Shown piece after piece: positions 8,009-14,622 of a DNA stretch of 64,000 nucleotides. Made by a program: the position numbers and the translations under genes. The notes beneath the pieces were generated by a model. The model was not told where the DNA came from, searched no databases, and was given only the letters and a program-made list of their open reading frames with translations. Position 1 is the first letter of the stretch, and every line of letters begins with the position of its first letter. Where the stretch lies: the NCBI RefSeq assembly GCF_013409365.1, contig NZ_JACCBA010000001.1:7564001-7628000 (forward strand). The letters run 5' to 3'. The DNA is from Actinomadura luteofluorescens. GTDB taxonomy: Bacteria > Actinomycetota > Actinomycetes > Streptosporangiales > Streptosporangiaceae.

Positions 8009-9378
8009 CGGGCCGTCTCCACGCTCGCCTCGCGGCGGACGATCCGGGCGGCGAGGACGTGCTTGCACGGGCCGCGCTCGCCCCGGTGGTCGTACCACCA
8101 CGGGCAGGTGCAGGCGGCCCGGTCGCCGTCGAAGCGGACGTGCCGCTCGCCGCCGTTGCCCGCGACGACCGCCGCGTCCTCTGCGGTGAACCGCACGGCG
8201 CCCTGCGCGACCAGCGCGCGCGCCGAGCGCAGCCGCGGGTTGAGGTCGGCCACGCGGGACGGGTCGTAGGGCAGTTCGCGGTGGAAGAACGCGGCCTCGG
8301 CGGTGTCGAAACCGACGCGGCCGGACGTCCCCAGCTGGACCAGCGCCGCCTTCGTCCGCGCGAGCGCGAGCCCCGACCGCTCGGCCAGCAGGCCCGGCTC
8401 CACCCGCGGCTCGAAGGACAGCAGCGCGCCGATCAGGTCCGCGTCGCCCGCCGCCTCGTCGGTCGAGACGGCGTCCAGTACGGCGCCTTCCCCGGAGAAG
8501 CCGCGCGAGTGCTGCGGCGACAGCGTCAGGACGTAGCGCATGCCGGGGAGCTCCAGCTCCCAGACGCTCGACACCGGCCCGCTCCCGGCGGCGACGGGCG
8601 GCCCGTAGACGCGCAGCGCCTTCGCGAACCGCAGCAGCGGCAGCATCGTCCGCAGCCGGTCGGGCCCCGCCAGGCAGACGGCCCCGGGCGACGGGCGCGC
8701 CGCGACCCGCAGCGTCCGGCCCGCGGGGACGACCCACAGCGGCTCGCGCCCGCCGCGCGGCAGGGACCGCAGGAACCGCACCGCGCCGGGCCCGCTCAGC
8801 TCCCCGCGCGGGTCGAACCCGGCCGTGATGACCTGGACCTCGGCGAAGCCGCGGAGCCAGCGGTCGGGCAGCGGGACCTTCTTCTCCACGACGGCCCCGT
8901 CCATCGTGGTGACGGCCAGTTCCTCCGCGCCGACCGCCAGGTGCAGCGGGTCGGATCCGCCCACCCGGGCGAGCGCCTCGCGCAGCGGCCCGTTCACGTC
9001 CACGTTCGTCGTGCCGCGCTCGTGGACCTCGCCGTCCAGCGCCGGTTCCAGCACGTCCAACCGCGCGTAGACGCCGCCGCAGGCGGAGAACGACTCCATC
9101 CGGATCCGGTCGCCGTTGCACGTGACGACCGGGTCGCGGAACGCGGTGGGACGCGGCTGGAAGTACCGGGTCTGCGCGACGTCGGCCAGCGCGAGCAGGC
9201 CGGCCGCCGCGGCCGCCGCCTGCGTCAGCACGCCGCTGAAGAAGTGCGGATGCGCCCGCGGCCCGCCGCTGGTCGTCCCGCCGGACGTGGAGAGCCCGAG
9301 AAGCCCCCCGTCCAGCCCGGAGGGCCTCGTGTACCGGTACGACTGCGCGGCCCCTGCCGCCACCGTGCTGCTCGCCAT
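8005..9378 (-). CDS. SWIM zinc-finger protein
   Basis: A 457-residue protein with a SWIM-type zinc finger near its C-terminus: a Cys-Thr-Cys pair, a WWYDHRGERGP stretch, then Cys-Lys-His, matching CxCx(n)CxH. SWIM domains bind DNA or protein. The rest is an uncharacterised region beginning with SYRYTRPSGLDG and containing RYFQPRPTAFRDP and a Cys-Gly-Gly turn. I place the start at ATG 9378, because family members as I recall them begin shortly before the YRYTRPS segment. A GTG 60 bases earlier (9438) is in frame and possible; neither has a strong ribosome-binding site. It overlaps and is coupled to the DUF6493-like gene. Confidence 0.82.
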   Translation of the reverse strand: MASSTVAAGAAQSYRYTRPSGLDGGLLGLSTSGGTTSGGPRAHPHFFSGVLTQAAAAAAGLLALADVAQTRYFQPRPTAFRDPVVTCNGDRIRMESFSACGGVYARLDVLEPALDGEVHERGTTNVDVNGPLREALARVGGSDPLHLAVGAEELAVTTMDGAVVEKKVPLPDRWLRGFAEVQVITAGFDPRGELSGPGAVRFLRSLPRGGREPLWVVPAGRTLRVAARPSPGAVCLAGPDRLRTMLPLLRFAKALRVYGPPVAAGSGPVSSVWELELPGMRYVLTLSPQHSRGFSGEGAVLDAVSTDEAAGDADLIGALLSFEPRVEPGLLAERSGLALARTKAALVQLGTSGRVGFDTAEAAFFHRELPYDPSRVADLNPRLRSARALVAQGAVRFTAEDAAVVAGNGGERHVRFDGDRAACTCPWWYDHRGERGPCKHVLAARIVRREASVETAR

Positions 9379-9545
9379 GCCGGAAACGTAGAGCGTCGGG
9401 CTGACAAAGCGGGCCGAGTCCGCGATCACGCGGTCCACAGGCCCGGCGGCGGGCGCGCCGAGCCGCTGATGGACCTCGTCCGGGCGCGCCGCGCCGGGCC
9501 GGGGTCGCGGTCGGGGGCCGGGGGACCGGGGGTAGGCTCGGTGAC

Positions 9546-9902
9546 GTGCGACGGTTCCTCACCCCAGGCTGGCTCGGGCTGCATGCGCTCGCCCTCGTGC
9601 TGTGCGGCGCGTTCCTCGGCTTCGGCTGGTGGCAGTTCGACCGGGCCCAGGGCGGCAACGACCGCAGCTGGGCCTACACGTTCGAGTGGCCGATCTTCGC
9701 GATCTTCGTGATCGTGATGTGGGTCAAGATGATCCGGGACGAGCGGGCCGGAGTGCGGCCCGCCCCGCGGACCATCGAGGAGCCCGCGGAGGCCGAGGTC
9801 AAGCGGGAGATCATCCGTCAGCAGGAGGAAGCGGACCCCGCCCTCGCGGCCTACAACCGCTACCTCGCGCGGCTCAACTCCGAGAGCCGCGGGCGCGGCT
9901 GA
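9546..9902 (+). CDS. small actinobacterial membrane protein with charged tail
   Basis: A 118-residue protein with two predicted membrane helices (about residues 7-27 and 46-62) joined by a short loop containing WWQFDRAQGG, and a cytoplasmic tail rich in Glu and Arg. The start is GTG. Homologs are widespread in actinobacteria and sometimes carry the label transcriptional regulator, which nothing in the sequence supports. It is 74 bases upstream of a DUF3817 membrane protein on the same strand; the two likely form an operon. Function unknown. Confidence 0.75.
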   Translation: MRRFLTPGWLGLHALALVLCGAFLGFGWWQFDRAQGGNDRSWAYTFEWPIFAIFVIVMWVKMIRDERAGVRPAPRTIEEPAEAEVKREIIRQQEEADPALAAYNRYLARLNSESRGRG

Positions 9903-9976
9903 CCCGCGTCCCGCACGCCCCCGCCCAGGGGGATCCGCCCCGCCCGAGGGGCCGCCGAACGAAAGGTGCGTTTGCT

Positions 9977-10300
9977 GTGGAAGGCGCGGTGACCAGGTAC
10001 CGGATCCTGGCGCTGGTGGTCGGCACGCTGCTGGTGCTGCTGGTGATCGGCATGATCCTCAAGTACGGGCCGACCGACATGCCGGCGCTCGCGGGCATCG
10101 TGGCGCCCGTCCACGGCTTCCTCTACATGGTCTACCTGGTGGTCGCCTACGACCTGTGGCGGCGCACCGGCTGGCCGCTGAGCCGGATGGTGATGATCGT
10201 GCTCGGCGGCGTGGTGCCGCTGATGACCTTCTTCGTGGAGCGCAGGGTGGTCCGCGACGCGCGGGAACTGCCGCCCGCGAAGGCAGAGGCGAGCGTCTGA
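9977..10300 (+). CDS. DUF3817 family membrane protein
   Basis: A small three-helix membrane protein of 107 residues. Helices are at about residues 9-28, 38-60 and 73-90. The middle contains the family's VHGFLYMVYLVVAYDL pattern with a buried His-Gly, and the third ends at FFVERRV with a charged C-terminal tail. GTG 9977 is chosen with GAAAGG about 10 bases upstream; GTG 9989 in the same frame is also possible. It follows the membrane protein gene at 9546, and the pairing suggests a shared but unknown role in the membrane. Confidence 0.8.
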   Translation: MEGAVTRYRILALVVGTLLVLLVIGMILKYGPTDMPALAGIVAPVHGFLYMVYLVVAYDLWRRTGWPLSRMVMIVLGGVVPLMTFFVERRVVRDARELPPAKAEASV

Positions 10301-10337
10301 CGGTCTCGGGGGACTGGTGCGCCGCGCCCGGCTCGCC

Positions 10338-10362
10338 TAATGTTTGACTGAGTCAAACGTTA
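10338..10362 (+). promoter_or_regulatory. palindromic operator in front of the MarR-GNAT gene
   Basis: GTTTGAC-TGA-GTCAAAC (10342-10358) is a perfect 7-bp inverted repeat; with TAAT and CGTTA on each side the symmetry extends to 11-bp arms with one mismatch (10338-10362). It ends right at the ribosome-binding site (TAGGAGG, 10361-10367) of the gene encoding a MarR-type regulator, which is the usual place for MarR autorepression. The spacing of half-sites fits a winged-helix dimer. Confidence 0.75.
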
Positions 10363-10372
10363 GGAGGCGGGC

Positions 10373-11296
10373 ATGGAGGCGACCCGGGAGGACGTCGGCA
10401 CGGTCCGCGCGTTCAACCGCTTCTACACCGGTGTCATCGGCGTGCTCGGCGAGGGCCTGGTCCGGTCGCCCTACTCGCTCACCGAGGCGAGGGTGATCTT
10501 CGAGCTGGCGCAGCGGGAGGCCGGCGAGGTGCTGGCCCTGCGCCGCGCCCTCGGCCTCGACGCCGGCTACCTCAGCCGGATGCTGGCCCGGTTCGAGACC
10601 GACGGCCTCGTGGCGCGGGAGCGCGCGCCCGGCGACGCCCGGCGCCAGATCGTCCGGCTCACCCCGCGGGGCCGCGAGGTCTTCGCCATGCTGGACGAGC
10701 GGTCCGTCGCCGAGATCCGCGAACTGCTGGACGGGCTGGACCCGGCCGACCACCGCCGGCTGCTCGCCGCGATGCGCACCGTCCAGGACGTCCTCGGGGA
10801 ACGTCCCCGCCGGGACGGCTTCGCCCTGCGCCCGCTGCGCCCCGGCGACCTCGGCTGGGTCGTGGAGCGCAACGGCGCGCTCTACGACGTGGAGTGCGGC
10901 TGGGACCGCACCTACGAGGCACTGGTCGCCTCCGTCGTCGCCGACTACGTGCGCGGGCACGACCCGGAGCGGGAGAACGCCTGGATCGCCGAGTCGGAGG
11001 GGGAGCGGCTGGGCGCGGTGTTCTGCGTCCGGCGTGAGGAGGGCGTCGCGCAACTCCGGCTGCTGCACGTCGAGCCGCGGGCCCGCGGGACGGGCGTCGG
11101 GGCGGCGCTGGTCGCCGAGTGCGTCGACTTCGCCGCCAAGGCGGGCTACGGCGAGATCATGCTGTGGACGACGGCGCTCCAGCGTCCCGCGCACCGCCTC
11201 TACGAGCGCGCCGGGTTCGTCCTGGAGGAGCGGGAGGCGCCGGAGGAGCGCTTCGGGGACGTCGTGCACGGGCAGGTCTGGCGCAGGAAGCTGTGA
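10373..11296 (+). CDS. MarR-type regulator fused to GNAT N-acetyltransferase
   Basis: A 307-residue two-domain protein. Residues 1-145 form a MarR winged helix: a dimerisation helix with VRAFNRFYTGVIG, a recognition region with LDAGYLSRML, and a wing with DARRQIVRLT. Residues about 150-307 form a GNAT acetyltransferase with the acetyl-CoA loop RARGTGVGAALV and the C-terminal LYERAGFV motif. This fusion is known in many bacteria; the acetyltransferase substrate is not. The start at ATG 10373 has TAGGAGG upstream. A near-perfect palindrome overlaps the leader, suggesting autoregulation. No cotranscribed gene follows, and a strong hairpin closes the unit. Confidence 0.92.
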   Translation: MEATREDVGTVRAFNRFYTGVIGVLGEGLVRSPYSLTEARVIFELAQREAGEVLALRRALGLDAGYLSRMLARFETDGLVARERAPGDARRQIVRLTPRGREVFAMLDERSVAEIRELLDGLDPADHRRLLAAMRTVQDVLGERPRRDGFALRPLRPGDLGWVVERNGALYDVECGWDRTYEALVASVVADYVRGHDPERENAWIAESEGERLGAVFCVRREEGVAQLRLLHVEPRARGTGVGAALVAECVDFAAKAGYGEIMLWTTALQRPAHRLYERAGFVLEEREAPEERFGDVVHGQVWRRKL

Positions 11297-11299
11297 ACG

Positions 11300-11333
11300 G
11301 GGCCCGTGGAGGGTGTCGCTCCTCCACGGGCCC
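11300..11333 (+). terminator. strong hairpin after the MarR-GNAT gene
   Basis: A perfect 13-bp stem (GGGCCCGTGGAGG at 11300-11312 with 11321-11333) and an 8-base loop, starting 4 bases after the stop. It lacks a U-tract. Confidence 0.8.
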
Positions 11334-11935
11334 TGCTCCGCAGCGATCCCTGACTGCGTAGGCGGCCGGGACGGGGGTCGGACGGAGTACCGGCCGCCTG
11401 AACTCACCGGCTGCGCGCCGGTCCGAGTCGGGTCTGGATCCCACCTCCTTCCCCTGCCGCGCCGGGCGCGGGCGCTCGCCCGGCGTTCGGGAGAGGGCGC
11501 CTGCACGGCGCCCGGATGCCTGCGGCCGGACCGGCGGCACGGCTGCGCGCCGCGGCCGGCCCGGCCTGTGGGGGCGCCGGTGCCGCGGGGGCGAGCGGCA
11601 CGGGGCCCAGGGGAGGACGCCGGCGCCGGGCCGGTCCGGTACGGCCGAGGACCCGAGGTGTGTCGCCGTGCCCGCCCTCCGCGGCTCCCGCTGGGGGGCG
11701 GGGCCGGCCGCGATGCGGTACGCCGCGAACGTTCTCGGCCGTACGGACCGGGCCGCGCGGGGAAGGGGGCGCGGAGGCGGCCCGGTGTGCACATCCGCTA
11801 CCGTGCATTCGCCGCCTCCCGCCGTTCGACCTGGGGCTTTGCCGCCCGAGTACCTGCCGTTCACCCTGCGTCACGATCTCGTTGCGTTAGGTACCCTCGC
11901 GTCATGCGCGCGTAAACCGAGCCCCGTGCAAAGAA
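11334..11935. other. gene-free GC-rich intergenic stretch
   Basis: About 600 bases between two genes. Several open frames exist on both strands but all are low-complexity Arg/Pro/Ala/Gly sequences without ribosome-binding sites or recognisable domains. One palindromic pair flanks 11361-11400 (GGCGGCCGG and CCGGCCGCC). I see no RNA gene, riboswitch or repeat shared with other parts of the window. The right end, near 11880-11930, is less GC-rich and could hold a promoter reading either way. Confidence 0.5.
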
Positions 11936-13210
11936 TCAAGATCGCGAAGGCGCCTTTGCCTCCGCGTTGCCCCGCCGGTCCGGGCGGGAGGGGCGGCCGG
12001 AACGGTGCGACAGGTGCCGGGCGAGCGCCACGCAGGCCAGCAGGGCGACGAGCGCGCAGACGGCCGTCCAGCCGAACCGCGTGCAGGCGGCCGCTCCGAG
12101 CCACGATCCGGAGCTGCCGCCGAGGAACGCGCAGGTCATGTAGGCGGTGTTGACGCGGCTGCGGGCGTCCGGGCGCAGCGCGAAGATCCGTGCCTGGTTC
12201 GCGATCATGCCGGACTGCAGCGCGACGTCCAGCAGCAGCGTCCCGGCGCCGAGCGCCGCGAGCCCCGGCGCTCCGCCGAGGGCGCCCAGCGCCAGCACCC
12301 CGGCCGCCGCGAGCGTCCCGGTGATCGCGACGAGGCTGACCGGGTCCGGGCCCCGCCGGTCGACCCGGCGTCCCGCGGCGGGCATCGCGGCCATGGTGCC
12401 GGCGCTGACCAGCGCGAGGACGCCGACCGCCTGCGCCCCGAGCCCGTACCCGGGGCCCGTGAGATACAGGGCGAGGCCCGTCCAGACGGCCTGGAACCCG
12501 CCGAAGAGCGTCGCCTGGTAGAGGCACGACCGCCGCAGTTCGGGTTCCTCGCGCAGGAGCCGCAGCGGCGCGGCCAGCAGCGCCGGGTAGGACTGCCGCG
12601 ACGGCGGGACGGTCGCCGGCAGCGTGAACGCCAGCGCCGCCGCGATCGCCAGGGTGGCGACCGCGGCGATCAGGTACGGGGCCCGCCAGCCGAGCCACTC
12701 GCCGGCGAACCCGCCGAACGTGCGGGCCAGCAGGATGCCGCCGATCGAGCCGGCCAGCAGCGTCCCCATGACCGCGCCGCGCCGCTCGGCGGCCACCAGG
12801 CCGGCCGCCATCGGCGCGATGACCTGCGCGACGACGGTCGTGACCCCGGTCACGGCGCTCGCGCAGATCAGCCCCGCGAGCCCGGGCGCGCCCGCCGCGC
12901 AGAGCATCGCCGCGCCGGTGACGGCGAGCATCGCCACGATCAGCGGGCGGTGCGGGAGCCGGTCGCCGAGCGGCACCAGCAGGAAGTTCCCGGCCCCGTA
13001 CCCGAACTGCGCCGCGGTCACCACCAGCGCCGCAGAGTCCGGCGCCACGTGCAGCCCAGACGCGATGAGCGGGCTCACCGCCTGCGGGAAGTAGATGTTG
13101 CCCACGGCGACGCCGCAGGTCAGAGAGAGAAGGAAGAGCGTGCGGCGGTCGATCGAGGCGTCCGCCGCGGACACGGGAGAAGACAAGGATGCTCCACGTC
13201 GAGTCGACAC
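11936..13210 (-). CDS. MFS drug-efflux-type transporter
   Basis: A 424-residue major facilitator with 12 predicted membrane helices, typical of the 12-helix antiporter group. The first helix has the pattern GVAVGNIYFPQAVSPLIA seen in YnfM/YgaY-like exporters, and the helix 2-3 loop carries the MFS-like GDRLPHRPLI. The C-terminal tail is basic and cytoplasmic. The start is GTG 13210 with no clear ribosome-binding site, so a nearby internal start is possible. The substrate is unknown. It has no adjacent regulator: the MarR-GNAT gene is on the other strand, 640 bases away and convergent. Confidence 0.88.
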   Translation of the reverse strand: MSTRRGASLSSPVSAADASIDRRTLFLLSLTCGVAVGNIYFPQAVSPLIASGLHVAPDSAALVVTAAQFGYGAGNFLLVPLGDRLPHRPLIVAMLAVTGAAMLCAAGAPGLAGLICASAVTGVTTVVAQVIAPMAAGLVAAERRGAVMGTLLAGSIGGILLARTFGGFAGEWLGWRAPYLIAAVATLAIAAALAFTLPATVPPSRQSYPALLAAPLRLLREEPELRRSCLYQATLFGGFQAVWTGLALYLTGPGYGLGAQAVGVLALVSAGTMAAMPAAGRRVDRRGPDPVSLVAITGTLAAAGVLALGALGGAPGLAALGAGTLLLDVALQSGMIANQARIFALRPDARSRVNTAYMTCAFLGGSSGSWLGAAACTRFGWTAVCALVALLACVALARHLSHRSGRPSRPDRRGNAEAKAPSRS

Positions 13211-13439
13211 CGGCGCGGAATCCGCGCAGGCCGGGACAGCGGGGGGACGACCCCCGCCGGAATCGCCTCGGCGTCGTGGAGCGGTGCCGGCCTAGGCCGC
13301 CGCGCGCCTCGTCGCCGAGACGCCGGTAGTGGCCTTGCCGGAAGCGGTGTACACGCGCGACCTCCCGTAGCGCATCCAAGATCTTCGCGCTGACCCTGGC
13401 ATGCCCCGACCTCGCCCGCAACGGGTTTTTCCGCGAGCC

Positions 13440-14423
13440 TCAGCGCGCGTGGGGCTCGTCCATGTTCCAGGCGGCGGGCAGGGCGCCCCCGCACACGGCG
13501 CAGACGTAGTGGTCGTCCTTCACGATGTTGCGCTGGCGGCACTGGCGGCAACGCCGGAACACGATCGGGTGGGTGAACTCGGGGGGACGTTCAAGGCCGG
13601 CTCGGTCGAGAGCCGCCGCGACGGCCGTCCAGGAGGACGGGTCGGGGCAGTAGCCGGTCGACTGGTTGCTGATCTCGCTGACCGTCCAGGCGCCCCCGCT
13701 CGCGGCGAACGTGATCTCACCCGCGCCCAGCACGGGCTCGCGGCCCGCGCAGGCGACGTGCTCGCTGCGTTGCGGCGCCAGGCGCAGCGTCCCGTCCAGA
13801 CCGACGACGTAGGTGAACGGCTCCTCCGCGTCCTGCGCCGTCTGCCCCGGCAGCCAGACGGCGAGGTCATCGTGCGACGCGACCGCCTGCCCGCGCCGCC
13901 CCGGCAGCGCCTGCTCGAAGATCTCGGCAGGCCCGACGTAGCGGTACTCGCGCGGCCCCGGCGGCTTCAAAGCCGCGGAGAAGGACGGCGCGACGGTGCG
14001 CCATGCGCACCCACCCGGATCGGTGAAGAGGTCGCTGGCGACCACGCGCGGATCGGACGCGCCGGTGCGGTAGTCCAGAGCGATCGCGACGTCGTCACCG
14101 GCATGCCGGTTGACCGCGATGAGAACGGCCGCGTCGACGTCCAGCCAGGGCAACTCCACCGGGGCGCCGCCCCGTCCCAGCCGGAAGAGCCCTGCGTGGC
14201 TCTCATGAAGACCCAGCAGCGCCCCCGTCTCCCTGCGCATCTCGTCGTAGTCGACGAGGAAGTCCAGCGGGTCCTCGAACCAGGGCATGACCTCGCGCAG
14301 CACGTCATCGCCGGGATGCCGCCACCGCCCCGTCTCCAGCAACTCCACGAGGAGTGCCGGCAGCACCAGCCCGCGAACGCGCACGCGTCCTCCGCCGCGC
14401 TCGACGCCCACAGCCCGATCCAT
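13440..14423 (-). CDS. uncharacterised protein with C-terminal zinc ribbon
   Basis: A 327-residue soluble protein. The N-terminal ~120 residues are rich in Trp, Leu and acidic residues. The middle (about 150-230) has alternating hydrophobic strands. The C-terminal ~75 residues contain ISNQSTGYCPD, then a zinc ribbon of two Cys-x-x-Cys pairs (CRQC and CAVC) about 16 residues apart. The end of the protein (NQSTGYCP through the ribbon to LPAAWN) is a pattern I associate with actinomycete hypothetical proteins, with no assigned function. It may relate to SMI1/KNR4-type immunity or polymorphic-toxin proteins, but that is a guess. It is divergent from lon. Confidence 0.75.
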   Translation of the reverse strand: MDRAVGVERGGGRVRVRGLVLPALLVELLETGRWRHPGDDVLREVMPWFEDPLDFLVDYDEMRRETGALLGLHESHAGLFRLGRGGAPVELPWLDVDAAVLIAVNRHAGDDVAIALDYRTGASDPRVVASDLFTDPGGCAWRTVAPSFSAALKPPGPREYRYVGPAEIFEQALPGRRGQAVASHDDLAVWLPGQTAQDAEEPFTYVVGLDGTLRLAPQRSEHVACAGREPVLGAGEITFAASGGAWTVSEISNQSTGYCPDPSSWTAVAAALDRAGLERPPEFTHPIVFRRCRQCRQRNIVKDDHYVCAVCGGALPAAWNMDEPHAR

Positions 14424-14565
14424 GCGCCGAGCCTGCCACACGCCGCCCCTCGGCCGACGCCCGCTCAGGAGCTCCGGAGCCGGCCGTGGCCGAACACTTC
14501 GGCCACCGCGCGGGGTGATCGCTGAGAGCGAACGTTGCTGAGGAAACAAAATGCTGCTCCGCTTT

Positions 14566-14586
14566 CTTGAGTGTGTATGACTCAAT
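14566..14586 (+). promoter_or_regulatory. HAIR element (HspR operator) upstream of lon
   Basis: CTTGAGT (14566-14572), a 7-base spacer, then ACTCAAT (14580-14586). The HspR binding consensus (HAIR) is CTTGAGT-N7-ACTCAAG, so 13 of 14 arm positions match with the exact spacing. HspR represses dnaK, clpB and, in Streptomyces, lon. The site is 37 bases before the lon start codon, and its left arm (TTGAGT) can serve as the -35 box. Confidence 0.9.
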
Positions 14587-14622
14587 CTTGCGGTTGGGTG
14601 TCCTACTGAGTTGGAGCTGAGC

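Noticed and set aside
5381..9711. Long plus-strand frames opposite the DUF6493 and SWIM genes
   Set aside because: They are antisense shadows with low-complexity composition; the minus-strand frames carry coupled starts and recognisable domains.
9546..9902. Transcriptional regulator label for the small membrane protein
   Set aside because: The sequence is two membrane helices plus a charged tail, without a DNA-binding motif.
11334..11935. Several open frames of 100-235 codons on both strands
   Set aside because: All overlap each other, lack ribosome-binding sites and conserved motifs, and have repetitive Arg/Pro/Ala composition.
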